From Streptomyces albospinus (GTDB lineage: Bacteria; Actinomycetota; Actinomycetes; Streptomycetales; Streptomycetaceae), in assembly GCF_014648695.1 (NCBI RefSeq), contig NZ_BMRP01000001.1, forward strand, positions 589,898 through 649,768: DNA of 59,871 nucleotides, written 5' to 3'. Under the pieces are notes generated by a model. That model made no database searches and was not told where the DNA came from. It saw only the letters and a list, made by a program, of their open reading frames with translations. Shown piece after piece: positions 10,857 through 20,031 of the stretch. Positions within the stretch are counted from its first letter, which is position 1. The number at the start of each line of letters is the position of its first letter. Made by a program: the position numbers and the translations under genes.

Positions 10857-12968
10857 GTGGCACCGGAGGTATCTCGTAGACGGGTACTGGGAGTTGGCGC
10901 GGCGGCGGCCGGTGCGTCGGTGGCCGGGTCGCTGCTGCCGCCGTCGCTCCAGCAGGCGCTGGCGGCCGACGCGGCCCGGCCGGCGGCCCACGGGGGCGGG
11001 CTCCGCGACATCGAGCACGTCGTGGTGCTGATGCAGGAGAACCGTTCCTTCGACCACTACTTCGGGATGCTGCGCGGGGTGCGCGGCTACGCCGACCGCA
11101 ATGCGGTCGAACTCCCCGGCGGCGGCAGCGTCTTCGAGCAGCCGGGGCCGGGCTCCGGACGCGTACTGCCCTTCTCGGTGCGGGAGGCCGCCGCGGCGCA
11201 GAAGAAGGACCTCCAGTACGTGGGCAATCTGGACCACAGCTGGGACGGCGGCCAACGGGCCTGGAACGGCGGCTGGATGAACAACTGGATCAGCGCCAAG
11301 ACCGCCGCCACGATGGCGCACTACGACCGCCGGGACGTCCCGCTGCACTACGAGCTCGCCGACACCTTCACCGTCTGCGACGCCTACCACTCCTCGATCC
11401 ACTCCTCCACCAGCCCCAACCGCAACCACCTGGTCAGCGGCTGGACCGGCTTCGAACCGGGCAGCGGCAAGCGGGCGGTGGGCAACGACGCGTACGACGA
11501 GGACAAGCACCCCGGCTACACCTGGACGACGTACCCGGAGCGCCTGGAGAAGGCCGGGCACACCTGGCGGGTCTACCAGGAGTGGGACAACTTCACCGAC
11601 AACAACCTGGAGTTCTACGCCTCCTTCAAGGCGGTCGCGAAGAAGGCGCTGGCCAAGGTGGACGGGGTGCACACCATGACCGCCTTCTACGGGAAGCTGG
11701 CGGGCGCCGACGCCGCCGGGCGCACCCGGCTGGCAGGACTCCTGGAGGAAGGTGTCCGGACGCTCGGCCGGGCCGAGCGCAGCCTCTTCGAGCGGGCGCT
11801 GCGGCGCGGCGAGCCGCACAGCACGGCGACCGCGTTCGCCGCCGACGTGGCGAGTGGCCGGCTGCCCGAGGTGACGTACATCGTCCCGTCCGCCGCGGAC
11901 TCCGAGCACCCCGGCGCGTCCTCGCCCGTCGAGAGCGCCACCATCGTCTACAAGGTCCTGGACGCGCTGGGCAGGCACCCGGACGTCTGGCGGCGCACCG
12001 CGCTCTTCCTGACGTACGACGAGAACGACGGCTTCTTCGACCATGTGCCGCCGCCGGTGCCGCCGGCCGGGACGGCGGGGGAGTTCTGGGACGGGCAGCC
12101 GACCGGGCTCGGGATACGGGTCCCGATGATCGTCATCTCGCCCTGGACGGTGGGCGGTTACGCCTGTTCGGAGGTGTTCGACCACACCTCGATCACCCGG
12201 TTCCTGGAGCGCTGGACGGGCGTCGGGGAGCCGAACATCAGCGCCTGGCGGCGGACCGTGTGCGGCGATCTGACCGCCGCCTTCGACTTCTCCCGGGGCC
12301 GCCGGCAGCCGGCGGTGCGGCAGCCGGGCGCGATACCGCCGTTCAGCGGGCGCTGGGCGCCGCAGCCGCCGCTCCGCCAGGCGCTGCCCCGGCAGGAGCA
12401 CGGCAGCCGCCCGGCCCGGCCGCTGCCCTACCAGGTGGACGCGGACGGCGGCTTCGACCCGGGTGCCGCGGTCTTCCGGATGGCGGTGCGCAACGGAGGC
12501 CGGGCGTCGGCGCACCTGGCGCTGTACCCGTACGCGAAGGAGTACGACGCGCCGCAGCACCGGGACGTGCTGAAGCCGGCGGAGTGGGACGTACCGGTCA
12601 GGGGCGGCGCGTACCGCTTCACGGTGACCGGGCCGAACGGCTTCCGGCGGGAGTTCGCCGGTACGGCGGGGGGCGCCGCCGCGGGCGTCAAGATCACCTC
12701 CCGGCTCGACGCCGGGCGGCGGGAGATCCACCTCACGCTGGTGAACCCCGGCACCCGCGATCTGACCTGCACCCTGACCCCGCTGGCATACGCGGACACC
12801 GCGCCGCGCACGCTGACCGTCAAGGCCGGCAGCACCCGCACCATCGCGCATGCCGCGGGCGCCGCGCACGGCTGGTACGACCTGGAGCTCAGGGCCGCCG
12901 AGGACGGCTCCTTCCACCGGCGGCTGATGGGGCACGTGGAGAACGGCAAGGAGTCGGTCACCGGGTGA
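10857..12968 (+). CDS. Tat-exported phosphocholine-type phospholipase C
   Basis: A 703-residue secreted phospholipase C of the phosphoesterase superfamily. It begins with a twin-arginine signal (SRRRVLGVG plus a hydrophobic stretch, about residues 6-36). The catalytic domain carries HVVVLMQENRSFDHYFG, near residue 57. Later metal and phosphate-site motifs are SSIHSSTSPNRNHL and FLTYDENDGFFDHVPPP. The C-terminal 200 residues look like two copies of the small beta domain found at the end of bacterial phospholipases C. It should hydrolyse phospholipid head groups outside the cell and so supply phosphate. The GTG at 10857 has GGGAGG 7 bases upstream. The length fits the family (about 700 residues). 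Confidence 0.93.
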   Translation: MAPEVSRRRVLGVGAAAAGASVAGSLLPPSLQQALAADAARPAAHGGGLRDIEHVVVLMQENRSFDHYFGMLRGVRGYADRNAVELPGGGSVFEQPGPGSGRVLPFSVREAAAAQKKDLQYVGNLDHSWDGGQRAWNGGWMNNWISAKTAATMAHYDRRDVPLHYELADTFTVCDAYHSSIHSSTSPNRNHLVSGWTGFEPGSGKRAVGNDAYDEDKHPGYTWTTYPERLEKAGHTWRVYQEWDNFTDNNLEFYASFKAVAKKALAKVDGVHTMTAFYGKLAGADAAGRTRLAGLLEEGVRTLGRAERSLFERALRRGEPHSTATAFAADVASGRLPEVTYIVPSAADSEHPGASSPVESATIVYKVLDALGRHPDVWRRTALFLTYDENDGFFDHVPPPVPPAGTAGEFWDGQPTGLGIRVPMIVISPWTVGGYACSEVFDHTSITRFLERWTGVGEPNISAWRRTVCGDLTAAFDFSRGRRQPAVRQPGAIPPFSGRWAPQPPLRQALPRQEHGSRPARPLPYQVDADGGFDPGAAVFRMAVRNGGRASAHLALYPYAKEYDAPQHRDVLKPAEWDVPVRGGAYRFTVTGPNGFRREFAGTAGGAAAGVKITSRLDAGRREIHLTLVNPGTRDLTCTLTPLAYADTAPRTLTVKAGSTRTIAHAAGAAHGWYDLELRAAEDGSFHRRLMGHVENGKESVTG

Positions 12969-13040
12969 GAATCGCGCGGTAAGGGGGTTTTGCCCGGGAA
13001 TAACATGCCCATAAGTGGCCTGGGTTGCCTATTCCCCGGA

Positions 13041-13062
13041 CTTTGTGGGGAAGGCCACAAAG
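13041..13062. promoter_or_regulatory. Perfect inverted repeat upstream of the MMPL transporter
   Basis: CTTTGTGG (13041-13048) and its exact reverse complement CCACAAAG (13055-13062) flank a 6-base spacer. There is no T run after it. It is about 175 bases before the transporter start and is AT-richer than its surroundings, so an operator is more likely than a terminator. The rest of the gap 12969-13235 shows nothing else convincing. Confidence 0.45.
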
Positions 13063-13235
13063 CGGTCAAAGGATCTTTTCGGGCTGGCACCCTGCACCGA
13101 GAGCCGGGCCCGCCGCTCCTTCGCCGGATCGCGACGGGCCGCCCCGCGCCTGCTCCGCGCAGCCTGTCCCTGTCCCTCCGCGTTCGGCACCACCCGCTCC
13201 CGGGAGTTATCGGCGCACAACCCGGGAAGCAGCCC

Positions 13236-15431
13236 GTGACCGCTCTCGCTCGGTGGTGCCTGCGGCGCCGCATCGTGGTGATCGTCCTCTGGCTCGCCGC
13301 CTTCGCGGGGGTCGCCGTCGCCGCCGGGCTGACCGGAGCCGCGTACTCCACCGACTACGGCGTCCCCGGCACCGAGTCCGGGCAGGCCGGCGCGCTGATG
13401 GCGAAGGCGTTCCCGCGGCAGTCCGGGGACAGCGACACGATCGTGTGGCACACCGCTTCCGGCACGGTGCGCTCCGCCGCCGTCGAGAAGAAGATGGCGC
13501 ACACGCTCGCCGAGGTCTCCCGGCTGCCCGGCGTCGCCGAGGTCCAGAGCCCCTACGGGCCGCGGGGTGCCGGGCAGATCAGCCGCGACGGGCGCACCGC
13601 CTACGCCTCGGTCCTCTTCAAGAGCTCCACCGACGACCTGCCCGCCGGCCAGGTCCGCGCGGTCGTCGTCGCCGCGAAGGCGGCGTCCGGCCACGGCCTC
13701 CAGGTGGAGCTGGGCGGCGCCGGGATCTCGCTCACCCAGGCGCCGCGCGCCCAGCTGCCGGAAGTCATCGGGCTGTGCGCGGCGGCCGTGGTCCTCTTCC
13801 TCGCCTTCGGGTCGCTGGCCGCGACCCTGCTGCCGATCGTCACCGCGCTGGCCGCCGTCGGCACCGCCTCCGCCGGGATCACCCTGCTCAGCCACGCCAT
13901 GACGGTCGCCGACTTCGCCCCGATGCTGGGCATGCTGATCGGCCTCGGCGTGGGCATCGACTACGCCCTCTTCATCGTCACCCGGCACCGCAGGGGGCTG
14001 CGCGCCGGCCTGTCCGTCCAGGAGGCCGCCGAGCGCGCCGTGGCGGTGTCCGGGCGCGCGGTCGTCTTCGCCGGGGCCACCGTCTGCATCGCACTGCTCG
14101 GCATGCTCACGCTGCGGCTGGGCTTCCTCAACGGCGTCGCGCTCGCCGCCTCGCTCACGGTCGTGCTGACCGTCGCCGCCTCCGTCACGTTGCTGCCCGC
14201 GCTGCTCGGCCTGATCGGCACCCGGGCCCTGGGCCGCCGCGAACGCCGCCGGCTGGCGGCCCGCGGCCCGCGGCCCGAACGCCGCACCGGGATGGCCGCC
14301 CGCTGGTCCGGCTTCGTCGAACGGCACCCCAAACTGCTCGGCGCCACCGCCGCCGCCGTCATGCTCACCCTCGCGCTGCCCACCCTCGGCCTCCACCTCG
14401 GCACCTCCGACCAGGGCAACGACCCGGCGACGTCCACCACCCGCAAGGCGTACGACCTGCTGGCGGACGGCTTCGGGCCCGGCTTCAACGGGCCGCTGAC
14501 GGTGGTCGGTTCGCTCGACGGGGCCCAGGACCGGCTCGCCTTCGGCAGGCTGCCGCAGGAGCTGCGGGACACCCCCGGCGTCGCCCACGTCAGCGGGCCG
14601 GAGTTCGACGGCGGCCACGCCACCGGCGTGATCACGGTCGTGCCGGCCGGCTCACCGCAGTCCCAGCAGACCTCCGACCTGGTGCAGCGGCTGCGCGGCG
14701 GCATCCTGCCGGCCGCCGAGGACGGCACCACGATGCGGGTGCACGTCGGCGGGGTGACCGCCGGCTACGACGACTTCGCCGCCGTCATCGTCGGCAAGCT
14801 CCCGCTCTTCATGGGCGTCGTCATCGGCCTCGGCTCCCTCCTGCTGCTGCTCGCCTTCCGCAGCATCGGCATCCCCCTCAAGGCCGCGCTGATGAACCTC
14901 GCGGCCGTCGCCGCGTCCTTCGGGATCGTCGTCGCGATCTTCCAGTGGGGGTGGGGGAGCGAGGCACTGGGGCTGGGCAGCGCGGGCCCGATCGAGCCGT
15001 TCCTGCCGGTGATCATGGTCTCCGTCCTCTTCGGGCTCTCCATGGACTACCAGGTCTTCCTGGTCAGCCGGATGTACGAGGAGTGGCAGCTGACCGGCGA
15101 CAACCGCCGGGCGGTACGGGTCGGCCTCGCCGAGACCAGCCGGGTGATCAACTCCGCGGCGGTCATCATGATCGCGGTGTTCAGCGCCTTCGTCCTCAGC
15201 GGCGACCGCATCATCGCGATGTTCGGCATCGGCCTGGCTTCCGCCGTCGCCCTGGACGCCTTCGTCCTCCGTACGCTGCTGGTCCCGGCCCTGATGCACC
15301 TGCTCGGCGGCGCCAACTGGTGGCTGCCGGTCTGGCTGGAGCGCCGGCTGCCGCGGCTGAGCATCGAGCCGCCCCCGGCGCCGCCCGAGTCGCGGGACGG
15401 GGCGGACGCACCCGCGCTGCTGGAGGTCTGA
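13236..15431 (+). CDS. MMPL/RND-family membrane transporter
   Basis: A 731-residue polytopic membrane protein of the MMPL branch of the RND superfamily, which exports lipids, siderophores or drugs. The layout is one N-terminal helix (IVVIVLWLAAFAGVAVAAG), a large extracytoplasmic loop, a block of five helices, a second loop, and five more helices. The two proton-relay DY motifs are present: GVGIDYALFIVTRHR and SMDYQVFLVSRMYEE. I chose the GTG at 13236, preceded by GGGAAG, because residues from there begin as this family usually does; an open frame runs upstream to 12990. The substrate cannot be inferred. A palindrome at 13041-13062 may be its operator. Confidence 0.9.
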   Translation: MTALARWCLRRRIVVIVLWLAAFAGVAVAAGLTGAAYSTDYGVPGTESGQAGALMAKAFPRQSGDSDTIVWHTASGTVRSAAVEKKMAHTLAEVSRLPGVAEVQSPYGPRGAGQISRDGRTAYASVLFKSSTDDLPAGQVRAVVVAAKAASGHGLQVELGGAGISLTQAPRAQLPEVIGLCAAAVVLFLAFGSLAATLLPIVTALAAVGTASAGITLLSHAMTVADFAPMLGMLIGLGVGIDYALFIVTRHRRGLRAGLSVQEAAERAVAVSGRAVVFAGATVCIALLGMLTLRLGFLNGVALAASLTVVLTVAASVTLLPALLGLIGTRALGRRERRRLAARGPRPERRTGMAARWSGFVERHPKLLGATAAAVMLTLALPTLGLHLGTSDQGNDPATSTTRKAYDLLADGFGPGFNGPLTVVGSLDGAQDRLAFGRLPQELRDTPGVAHVSGPEFDGGHATGVITVVPAGSPQSQQTSDLVQRLRGGILPAAEDGTTMRVHVGGVTAGYDDFAAVIVGKLPLFMGVVIGLGSLLLLLAFRSIGIPLKAALMNLAAVAASFGIVVAIFQWGWGSEALGLGSAGPIEPFLPVIMVSVLFGLSMDYQVFLVSRMYEEWQLTGDNRRAVRVGLAETSRVINSAAVIMIAVFSAFVLSGDRIIAMFGIGLASAVALDAFVLRTLLVPALMHLLGGANWWLPVWLERRLPRLSIEPPPAPPESRDGADAPALLEV

Positions 15432-15459
15432 CCGCCGGCCGACCGGTCGCCCGGCGGGC

Positions 15460-15492
15460 TCTCATACGACTCTCATACACGGCCCCTACGGT
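15460..15492 (+). promoter_or_regulatory. Promoter with 11-bp tandem repeats in the -35 region
   Basis: TCTCATACGAC (15460-15470) and TCTCATACACG (15471-15481) are adjacent repeats with an 11-base period, the spacing typical of OmpR/PhoP-type response regulator sites. A -10-like TACGGT lies at 15487-15492, 7 bases before the downstream ATG, and no ribosome binding site is seen. The transcript is therefore probably leaderless. Confidence 0.5.
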
Positions 15493-15499
15493 CGCGCCC

Positions 15500-16156
15500 A
15501 TGGGAACGACGACCGAAAAGACGACCGACGACGAGACGACCACGGCCGACACGACGGGGAAGGTCGAGGAGACAGGGAAGGCCGAGGAAACGGGGGCGGC
15601 CGGCACCACGGAGAAGACCGGCACCACGGGCAAGGCCGCGGAAGCGCGTAAGGGCCCGGTGTCCGAGGACGGCGCAGACGCGACCGCGGACGGCCTGGAT
15701 TCCGGCGACGGCGACGAAGACGGGACCGAGGACAAGGACGGGGCCGAGCCGGCGCCCGGACCGGCCGCCACCGGAGTGGCCGCCGGCGCCGGCGCGGTGG
15801 TCGCGGCCGGACTCGGCCTGGCCTCCCTCACCGGTACCTGGCTCGGAACGCTGATGGCCGAACGGCAGACGCTGCTCGGCCAGATCAAGCTCCAGTCCGG
15901 CAAGGCCACCGACCAGATCGCCACCGTCTACGGCGCGCCCTGGCACACCACCGCCCTGGTCAACGGGGCGTTCGCGGTGCTCGCCGTGCTCGTCGCCGCG
16001 GTGGTGCTGAGCGGCCGGCGCAGCACCTGGGTGCGGGCCGTCGCCTGGGGCGCGCTGGCGCTGGGCGTCCTCGGGCTCCTCGTCTCCGCGGGGATGTACT
16101 TCGACCTGTTCGCGAGCATGCCCACCATCCCTAAGGGGCCCGGCGCCGCCGGCTAA
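15500..16156 (+). CDS. Thr/Glu-rich cytoplasmic tail plus membrane segments, unknown function
   Basis: A 218-residue protein I do not recognise. Residues 1-90 are low complexity, rich in Thr, Glu, Gly, Asp and Ala, and highly acidic. Three hydrophobic segments follow: about 92-115 (GVAAGAGAVVAAGLGLASLTG), 148-171 (TALVNGAFAVLAVLVAAVVL) and 178-205 (AVAWGALALGVLGLLVSAG). Between the first two is a polar stretch (MAERQTLLGQIKLQSGKATDQ) that could face outside. The ATG at 15500 has no ribosome binding site but has a close -10 element, so it is probably leaderless. The direct repeats in its promoter suggest response-regulator control. Confidence 0.75.
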   Translation: MGTTTEKTTDDETTTADTTGKVEETGKAEETGAAGTTEKTGTTGKAAEARKGPVSEDGADATADGLDSGDGDEDGTEDKDGAEPAPGPAATGVAAGAGAVVAAGLGLASLTGTWLGTLMAERQTLLGQIKLQSGKATDQIATVYGAPWHTTALVNGAFAVLAVLVAAVVLSGRRSTWVRAVAWGALALGVLGLLVSAGMYFDLFASMPTIPKGPGAAG

Positions 16157-16168
16157 GCACTCCAGGGG

Positions 16169-16255
16169 GCGGCGGCACCGGTTTCTGAGTACCTCACGGG
16201 CGGTGCCGCCGCTTTCTGAGCCCCCTCCGGAACACGGCCCCGGTTTCTGAGCACC
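16169..16255 (+). repeat. Three 16-bp repeats at exact 31-bp spacing, with an inverted repeat
   Basis: The consensus CCGSTTTCTGAGYMCC occurs at 16178-16193, 16209-16224 and 16240-16255, each start exactly 31 bases after the last, which is close to three helical turns. In addition GCGGCGGCACCG (16169-16180) is the reverse complement of 16201-16212, so the first two copies could also lie in a hairpin that would terminate the upstream gene. The array sits about 125 bases before the next small gene. Confidence 0.65.
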
Positions 16256-16378
16256 ACCGGGCCGCGGAGATCGGGAACTCTCCCGATGTGGCGGACCCCC
16301 CTCGGCGACGAGAGTGGAGCACGGCGGCGCCCCGGCAGACGGCCGGGGCGCCGACCCACCACCGTCGAGGGAGACATC

Positions 16379-16558
16379 ATGTACGCCTCCGAACTGGAGA
16401 TCCGGGTCCGCTACGAGGAACTGCGCCGCGAGGCCGACCGGCGCCGCCTGGTCCGCGAGGCCACCGAAGCGGCGCGCGCCGCCGCCTCTTCCGGGGACGA
16501 CGAACCGGAGAGGCAGGTGAGCATCCGGCGGTGGCGCGTACGGCGTGCAGGCGCCTGA
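16379..16558 (+). CDS. Small Arg/Glu-rich helical protein
   Basis: A 59-residue protein of unknown function. Residues 4-35 (ASELEIRVRYEELRREADRR and onward) look like one long amphipathic, highly charged helix, and the C-terminus is strongly basic (RRWRVRRAGA). The ATG at 16379 has GAGGGAG about 6 bases upstream, which is strong support for translation. It lies just before the LuxR-type regulator gene and after the 31-bp-spaced repeats. Similar small proteins occur widely in Streptomyces from memory; no function is known to me. Confidence 0.7.
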   Translation: MYASELEIRVRYEELRREADRRRLVREATEAARAAASSGDDEPERQVSIRRWRVRRAGA

Positions 16559-16624
16559 CCGCGGGGGACGGGTGTGCCGCACACCACTGCCGGACTGTCA
16601 GACCCCTGTGCGATGCTCGGCAGC

Positions 16625-19600
16625 GTGGAGAACAGAGCCATCAGTCCCGTGTTCGTCGGCCGCGCGGCCGAACTCACCGCGCTGGGCGACGCGCTGGCGC
16701 GGGTCGCGGCGTCCGGCGAGCCGCAGGCCCTGCTGATCGGCGGCGAGGCCGGGGTCGGCAAGACCCGACTCATCGAGGAGTTCGGCGAGACGGCCCGCGC
16801 GCAGGGCGCGCTGGTCGCTCTCGGCGGCTGCATCGAGATCGGTTCCGAGGGCCTGCCGTTCGCCCCGTTCTCCTCGATCCTGCACACCCTCAACGCGCAT
16901 CTGCGCGAGGAGCTCGCCGCCGCCGTCGCCGGCCAGGAGGGCGAACTGGCCCGCATCCTGCCGGAGTTGGGGGAGACCGCCGGCGAGACCCGTGACGAGG
17001 AGATCGGCCGCGCCCGCCTCTTCGAGCTGACCGCCCGCCTCCTGGAGCGGCTGGCCGCCCACCGCACCCTGGTCATCGTCATCGAGGACCTCCACTGGGC
17101 CGACCGCTCCACCCGCGAACTGCTCGCCTACCTCCTGCGCGCCCTGCACGACGCCGACGTCCTGCTGGTGGCGACGTACCGCTCCGACGACATCCACCGC
17201 CGCCATCCGCTGCGCCCGTTCCTCGCCGAGATCGACCGGATGCGGACCGTCCGCCGCGTCGAACTGGCCCGCTTCACCCGCGACGAGGTCCGCTCCCAGA
17301 TCGCCGGGATCCAGGGCAGCGAGCCCGAAGAGGACACCGTCGACCGGGTGTTCAAGCGCTCCGAGGGCAATGCGTTCTTCGTCGAGGAGCTGGCCCGCAG
17401 CCTCGCCGAGGGCTGCCGGTACGGTCTCAGCGATCCGCTGCGCGATCTGCTGCTGGTGCGGGTCGAGGCGCTGCCCGAGGACACCCAGCGGGTGGTGCGG
17501 ATCGCCGCCGAGGGCGGCTCCACCGTGGAGCACGAACTCCTCGCCGCGGTCTGCCGGATGCCGGACGACGACCTCATCGAGGCGCTGCGGGCAGCCGTCG
17601 GCAGCAACACCCTCCTCCCCACCCAGGACGGCACGGGCTACCGCTTCCGGCACGCACTGGTCCGCGAGGCCGTCGTCGACGACCTGCTGCCCGGCGAGCG
17701 GACACGGCTGAACCGCCGGTACGCCGAGGCACTGGAGGCCGACCGCTCACTGGTCCGCCCGGACGTCTGCGCCACCCGCCTGGCCAGCTACTGGTACAAG
17801 GCCCATGACGCCGCCAAGGCGCTGCCCGCGGTGCTCGCCGCCTCCGTCCAGGCCCGCCGCCGCCATGCCTACGCCGAGCAACTGCGGCTGCTGGACCGCG
17901 CCCTGGAGCTGTGGGACGACGCACCCCCGGAGGTCCGCCAGGGCGTGCGCCCCGTCGACTACGCCGAGGCGTACCCGGCCTGCGGCTGCGACGACGCGCT
18001 GCGCTTCCTCGACCTGCTCGCCGAGATCGCGGTGGCCGCCCGGCTGTCCGGCGACAGCGAGCGGGCCTTCACGATCACCAAGCGCGCCCTGCGCGCGCTG
18101 CGCAACGAGAACGACCCCCTCCGCACCGCCTGGTTCCTGGTGCAGCGCTCCCGGCTCTGCCAGGGCACCGGCCGCGGCAACGGCTGGGAGGACCTCGGCA
18201 GGGCCCAGGAGTTGGTGCGCGGTCTGCCGCCGTCCTCGGTGCATGCCGCCGTGCTGGCCGCCGTCGCCGGCTGGCAGATGCTCCATGAGCCGGGCCCCGG
18301 CACGTTCACGACGGCCGAACGGGCCGTGGAGCTGGCCCGGTTGGTGGGCGACGAAGAGGCGGAGCTGAACTCCCGGGTGACGCTGGCGGGGCTGCGGATC
18401 GACGCCGGGGAGATCGAGGAGGGCCTGGCCGACTTCCGTACGGTGCTGGACCGCGCCGTGGACCGCGGCTATTTCGCCGTCATCGGCCGCGGCCACATCA
18501 ACCTCGCGGGCATACTCGAAGGCGTCGGCCGCTCCCGCGAAGCCGTCGAGGTCACCGAGCAGGGCGTCGCCCTCACCACCCGCTACGGCCTCAAGGACAC
18601 CACCAGCTGGGTGCTGAGCAATCGCGCCGAATCGTTGCAGTCGCTGGGGCGCTGGGAGGAGGCGGGCCGGGCCGCCGCCGACGCCCACCGCCTCGCGCAG
18701 AACCGCCGCGCCACCGCCCTGGCCGCCAGCCGCCTCGCCGGCCTCGCGCTGGACGGGGGCGACCTCGCCGCCGCCGAGCGCGAACTGGCCGCCGCCCAGG
18801 AGCACTACGGCACCCACGACCCCCAGCCGCAGCACGCCCTGCCCATGGCGCGGCACGCGCTGCGGCTCGCCGCCCGCCGGGGCCGCATCCTCGACGCGCG
18901 CGCCATCCTCGTCCAGTCGGCCCTGGACGCCGGCTTCGCCCCCGGCCTCCAGCGCTACGCCTGGCCGCTCCTGTGGTCGGCCACCGTCGCCGAGTCCGAT
19001 GCCCGCGGTCTGCCGTCCGCCGAGCCCGGCCGGGTCCGGATCCTCACCCGGATCCGCGACGCCGCCAAGCGGCTGCCCCGGATCGCCCCGGTCTGGGACG
19101 CGTTCGGCCTGGCGGTCGAGGCCGAACTCCGCCGCGCCGAGGGCCGCGAGGCACCCGACGCCTGGGCCGAGACGGTCGCCGCGTTCGAACGGCTGGAGCG
19201 CCCGCACGAACTCGCCTGGGCCTGCTACCGCTGGGCCGAATCGCTGCTGCACGGCGGCGAGCGGGCCACCGCCGGGCTCGACGGCCGCACCCCGCGCGAG
19301 GCCGCCGTGCTGCTGCTCGGCCAGGCGCACTCCGCCGCCGCGGCGATGGGCGCCCGCCCGCTCGCGGACGAACTCGAACTCCTCGCCCAGCGCGCCCGGA
19401 TACCCCTCCCCGGCCTGGCGGCCCCCGCCGCGGTGTCCCGCGCCGCCGGGGACCGGGCGGCGGACGCACCGGCCGGCACCGCCCCCGCGGAATCGCTCGG
19501 CCTGACGCCGCGCGAGCGCGATGTGCTCCGCCTGGTCGCCGACGGCCGCAGCAACCGCCAGATAGCCGACGCCCTGTTCATCTCGCCGAAGACCGCCAGC

Positions 19601-19708
19601 GTGCATGTCTCCAACATCCTTGCCAAGCTGGGCGTTTCCGGCCGCGGCGAGGCGGGCGCGGTGGCCCACCGGCTGCGGCTGTTCGCGGAGCCGACGGCGA
19701 GCGGATAG
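16625..19708 (+). CDS. Large LuxR-type ATP-binding transcriptional regulator (LAL family)
   Basis: A 1027-residue regulator. An N-terminal AAA/NACHT-like ATPase carries Walker A GGEAGVGKT at about residues 39-47 and a Walker B region LVIVIEDLHWADRSTREL near residue 145. A long middle region has the helical pattern of TPR-like repeats. A C-terminal LuxR helix-turn-helix runs LTPRERDVLRLVADGRSNRQ and onward, in the last 70 residues. This MalT/LAL layout fits a transcription activator that responds to a bound inducer. I chose GTG 16625 (ENRAISPVFVGR); ATG 16613 and GTG 16574 are in frame, and none has a clear ribosome binding site. A strong hairpin at 19717 separates it from a convergent gene. 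Confidence 0.9.
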   Translation: MENRAISPVFVGRAAELTALGDALARVAASGEPQALLIGGEAGVGKTRLIEEFGETARAQGALVALGGCIEIGSEGLPFAPFSSILHTLNAHLREELAAAVAGQEGELARILPELGETAGETRDEEIGRARLFELTARLLERLAAHRTLVIVIEDLHWADRSTRELLAYLLRALHDADVLLVATYRSDDIHRRHPLRPFLAEIDRMRTVRRVELARFTRDEVRSQIAGIQGSEPEEDTVDRVFKRSEGNAFFVEELARSLAEGCRYGLSDPLRDLLLVRVEALPEDTQRVVRIAAEGGSTVEHELLAAVCRMPDDDLIEALRAAVGSNTLLPTQDGTGYRFRHALVREAVVDDLLPGERTRLNRRYAEALEADRSLVRPDVCATRLASYWYKAHDAAKALPAVLAASVQARRRHAYAEQLRLLDRALELWDDAPPEVRQGVRPVDYAEAYPACGCDDALRFLDLLAEIAVAARLSGDSERAFTITKRALRALRNENDPLRTAWFLVQRSRLCQGTGRGNGWEDLGRAQELVRGLPPSSVHAAVLAAVAGWQMLHEPGPGTFTTAERAVELARLVGDEEAELNSRVTLAGLRIDAGEIEEGLADFRTVLDRAVDRGYFAVIGRGHINLAGILEGVGRSREAVEVTEQGVALTTRYGLKDTTSWVLSNRAESLQSLGRWEEAGRAAADAHRLAQNRRATALAASRLAGLALDGGDLAAAERELAAAQEHYGTHDPQPQHALPMARHALRLAARRGRILDARAILVQSALDAGFAPGLQRYAWPLLWSATVAESDARGLPSAEPGRVRILTRIRDAAKRLPRIAPVWDAFGLAVEAELRRAEGREAPDAWAETVAAFERLERPHELAWACYRWAESLLHGGERATAGLDGRTPREAAVLLLGQAHSAAAAMGARPLADELELLAQRARIPLPGLAAPAAVSRAAGDRAADAPAGTAPAESLGLTPRERDVLRLVADGRSNRQIADALFISPKTASVHVSNILAKLGVSGRGEAGAVAHRLRLFAEPTASG

Positions 19709-19716
19709 CCGGTGGC

Positions 19717-19754
19717 GGGCCCGGAGCCGGTGGTGGGCCACCGGCTCCGGGCCC
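19717..19754. terminator. Bidirectional terminator between convergent genes
   Basis: A perfect 17-base inverted repeat (19717-19733 and 19738-19754) with a TGGG loop lies between the LuxR-type gene and the convergent small gene. It should act in both directions. Confidence 0.85.
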
Positions 19755-19767
19755 ACGGCGGTGCGGC

Positions 19768-19965
19768 TCAGTCCGCGCCGGTGCCGCCCGGTGCCGGCCG
19801 GTCGTCCCGCCGGGCCCGGATGACCACGACCCCCGACGCGAGATCTATCGGCCCCTGCCCGGGATCCCCGTCGCCCACGTCGTCCACCACCAGCGACAGC
19901 TTCTGCCGCTCCTCTTCGGTGTGCTTGCGGCCGGGCGCGAACAGCTCTTCCACAACGTTGAACAC
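19768..19965 (-). CDS. DUF6191-like small protein
   Basis: A 65-residue protein beginning MFNVVEELFAPGRKHTEEER and containing VGDGDPGQGPIDL. It resembles the Streptomyces small proteins grouped as DUF6191, whose function is unknown to me. There is no signal peptide or membrane segment. The GTG start (19963-19965 on the minus strand) has a near-perfect GGAGGAGG ribosome binding site, so it is very likely translated well. It stands 66 bases downstream of the sugar dehydrogenase gene on the same strand. Confidence 0.8.
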   Translation of the reverse strand: MFNVVEELFAPGRKHTEEERQKLSLVVDDVGDGDPGQGPIDLASGVVVIRARRDDRPAPGGTGAD

Positions 19966-20031
19966 GGTGCCCTCCTCCGGAGTGACCCGTCCCCCTGGCC
20001 CTGAGTGGAGGCAGGTCCCTCGAAAAGGGGA

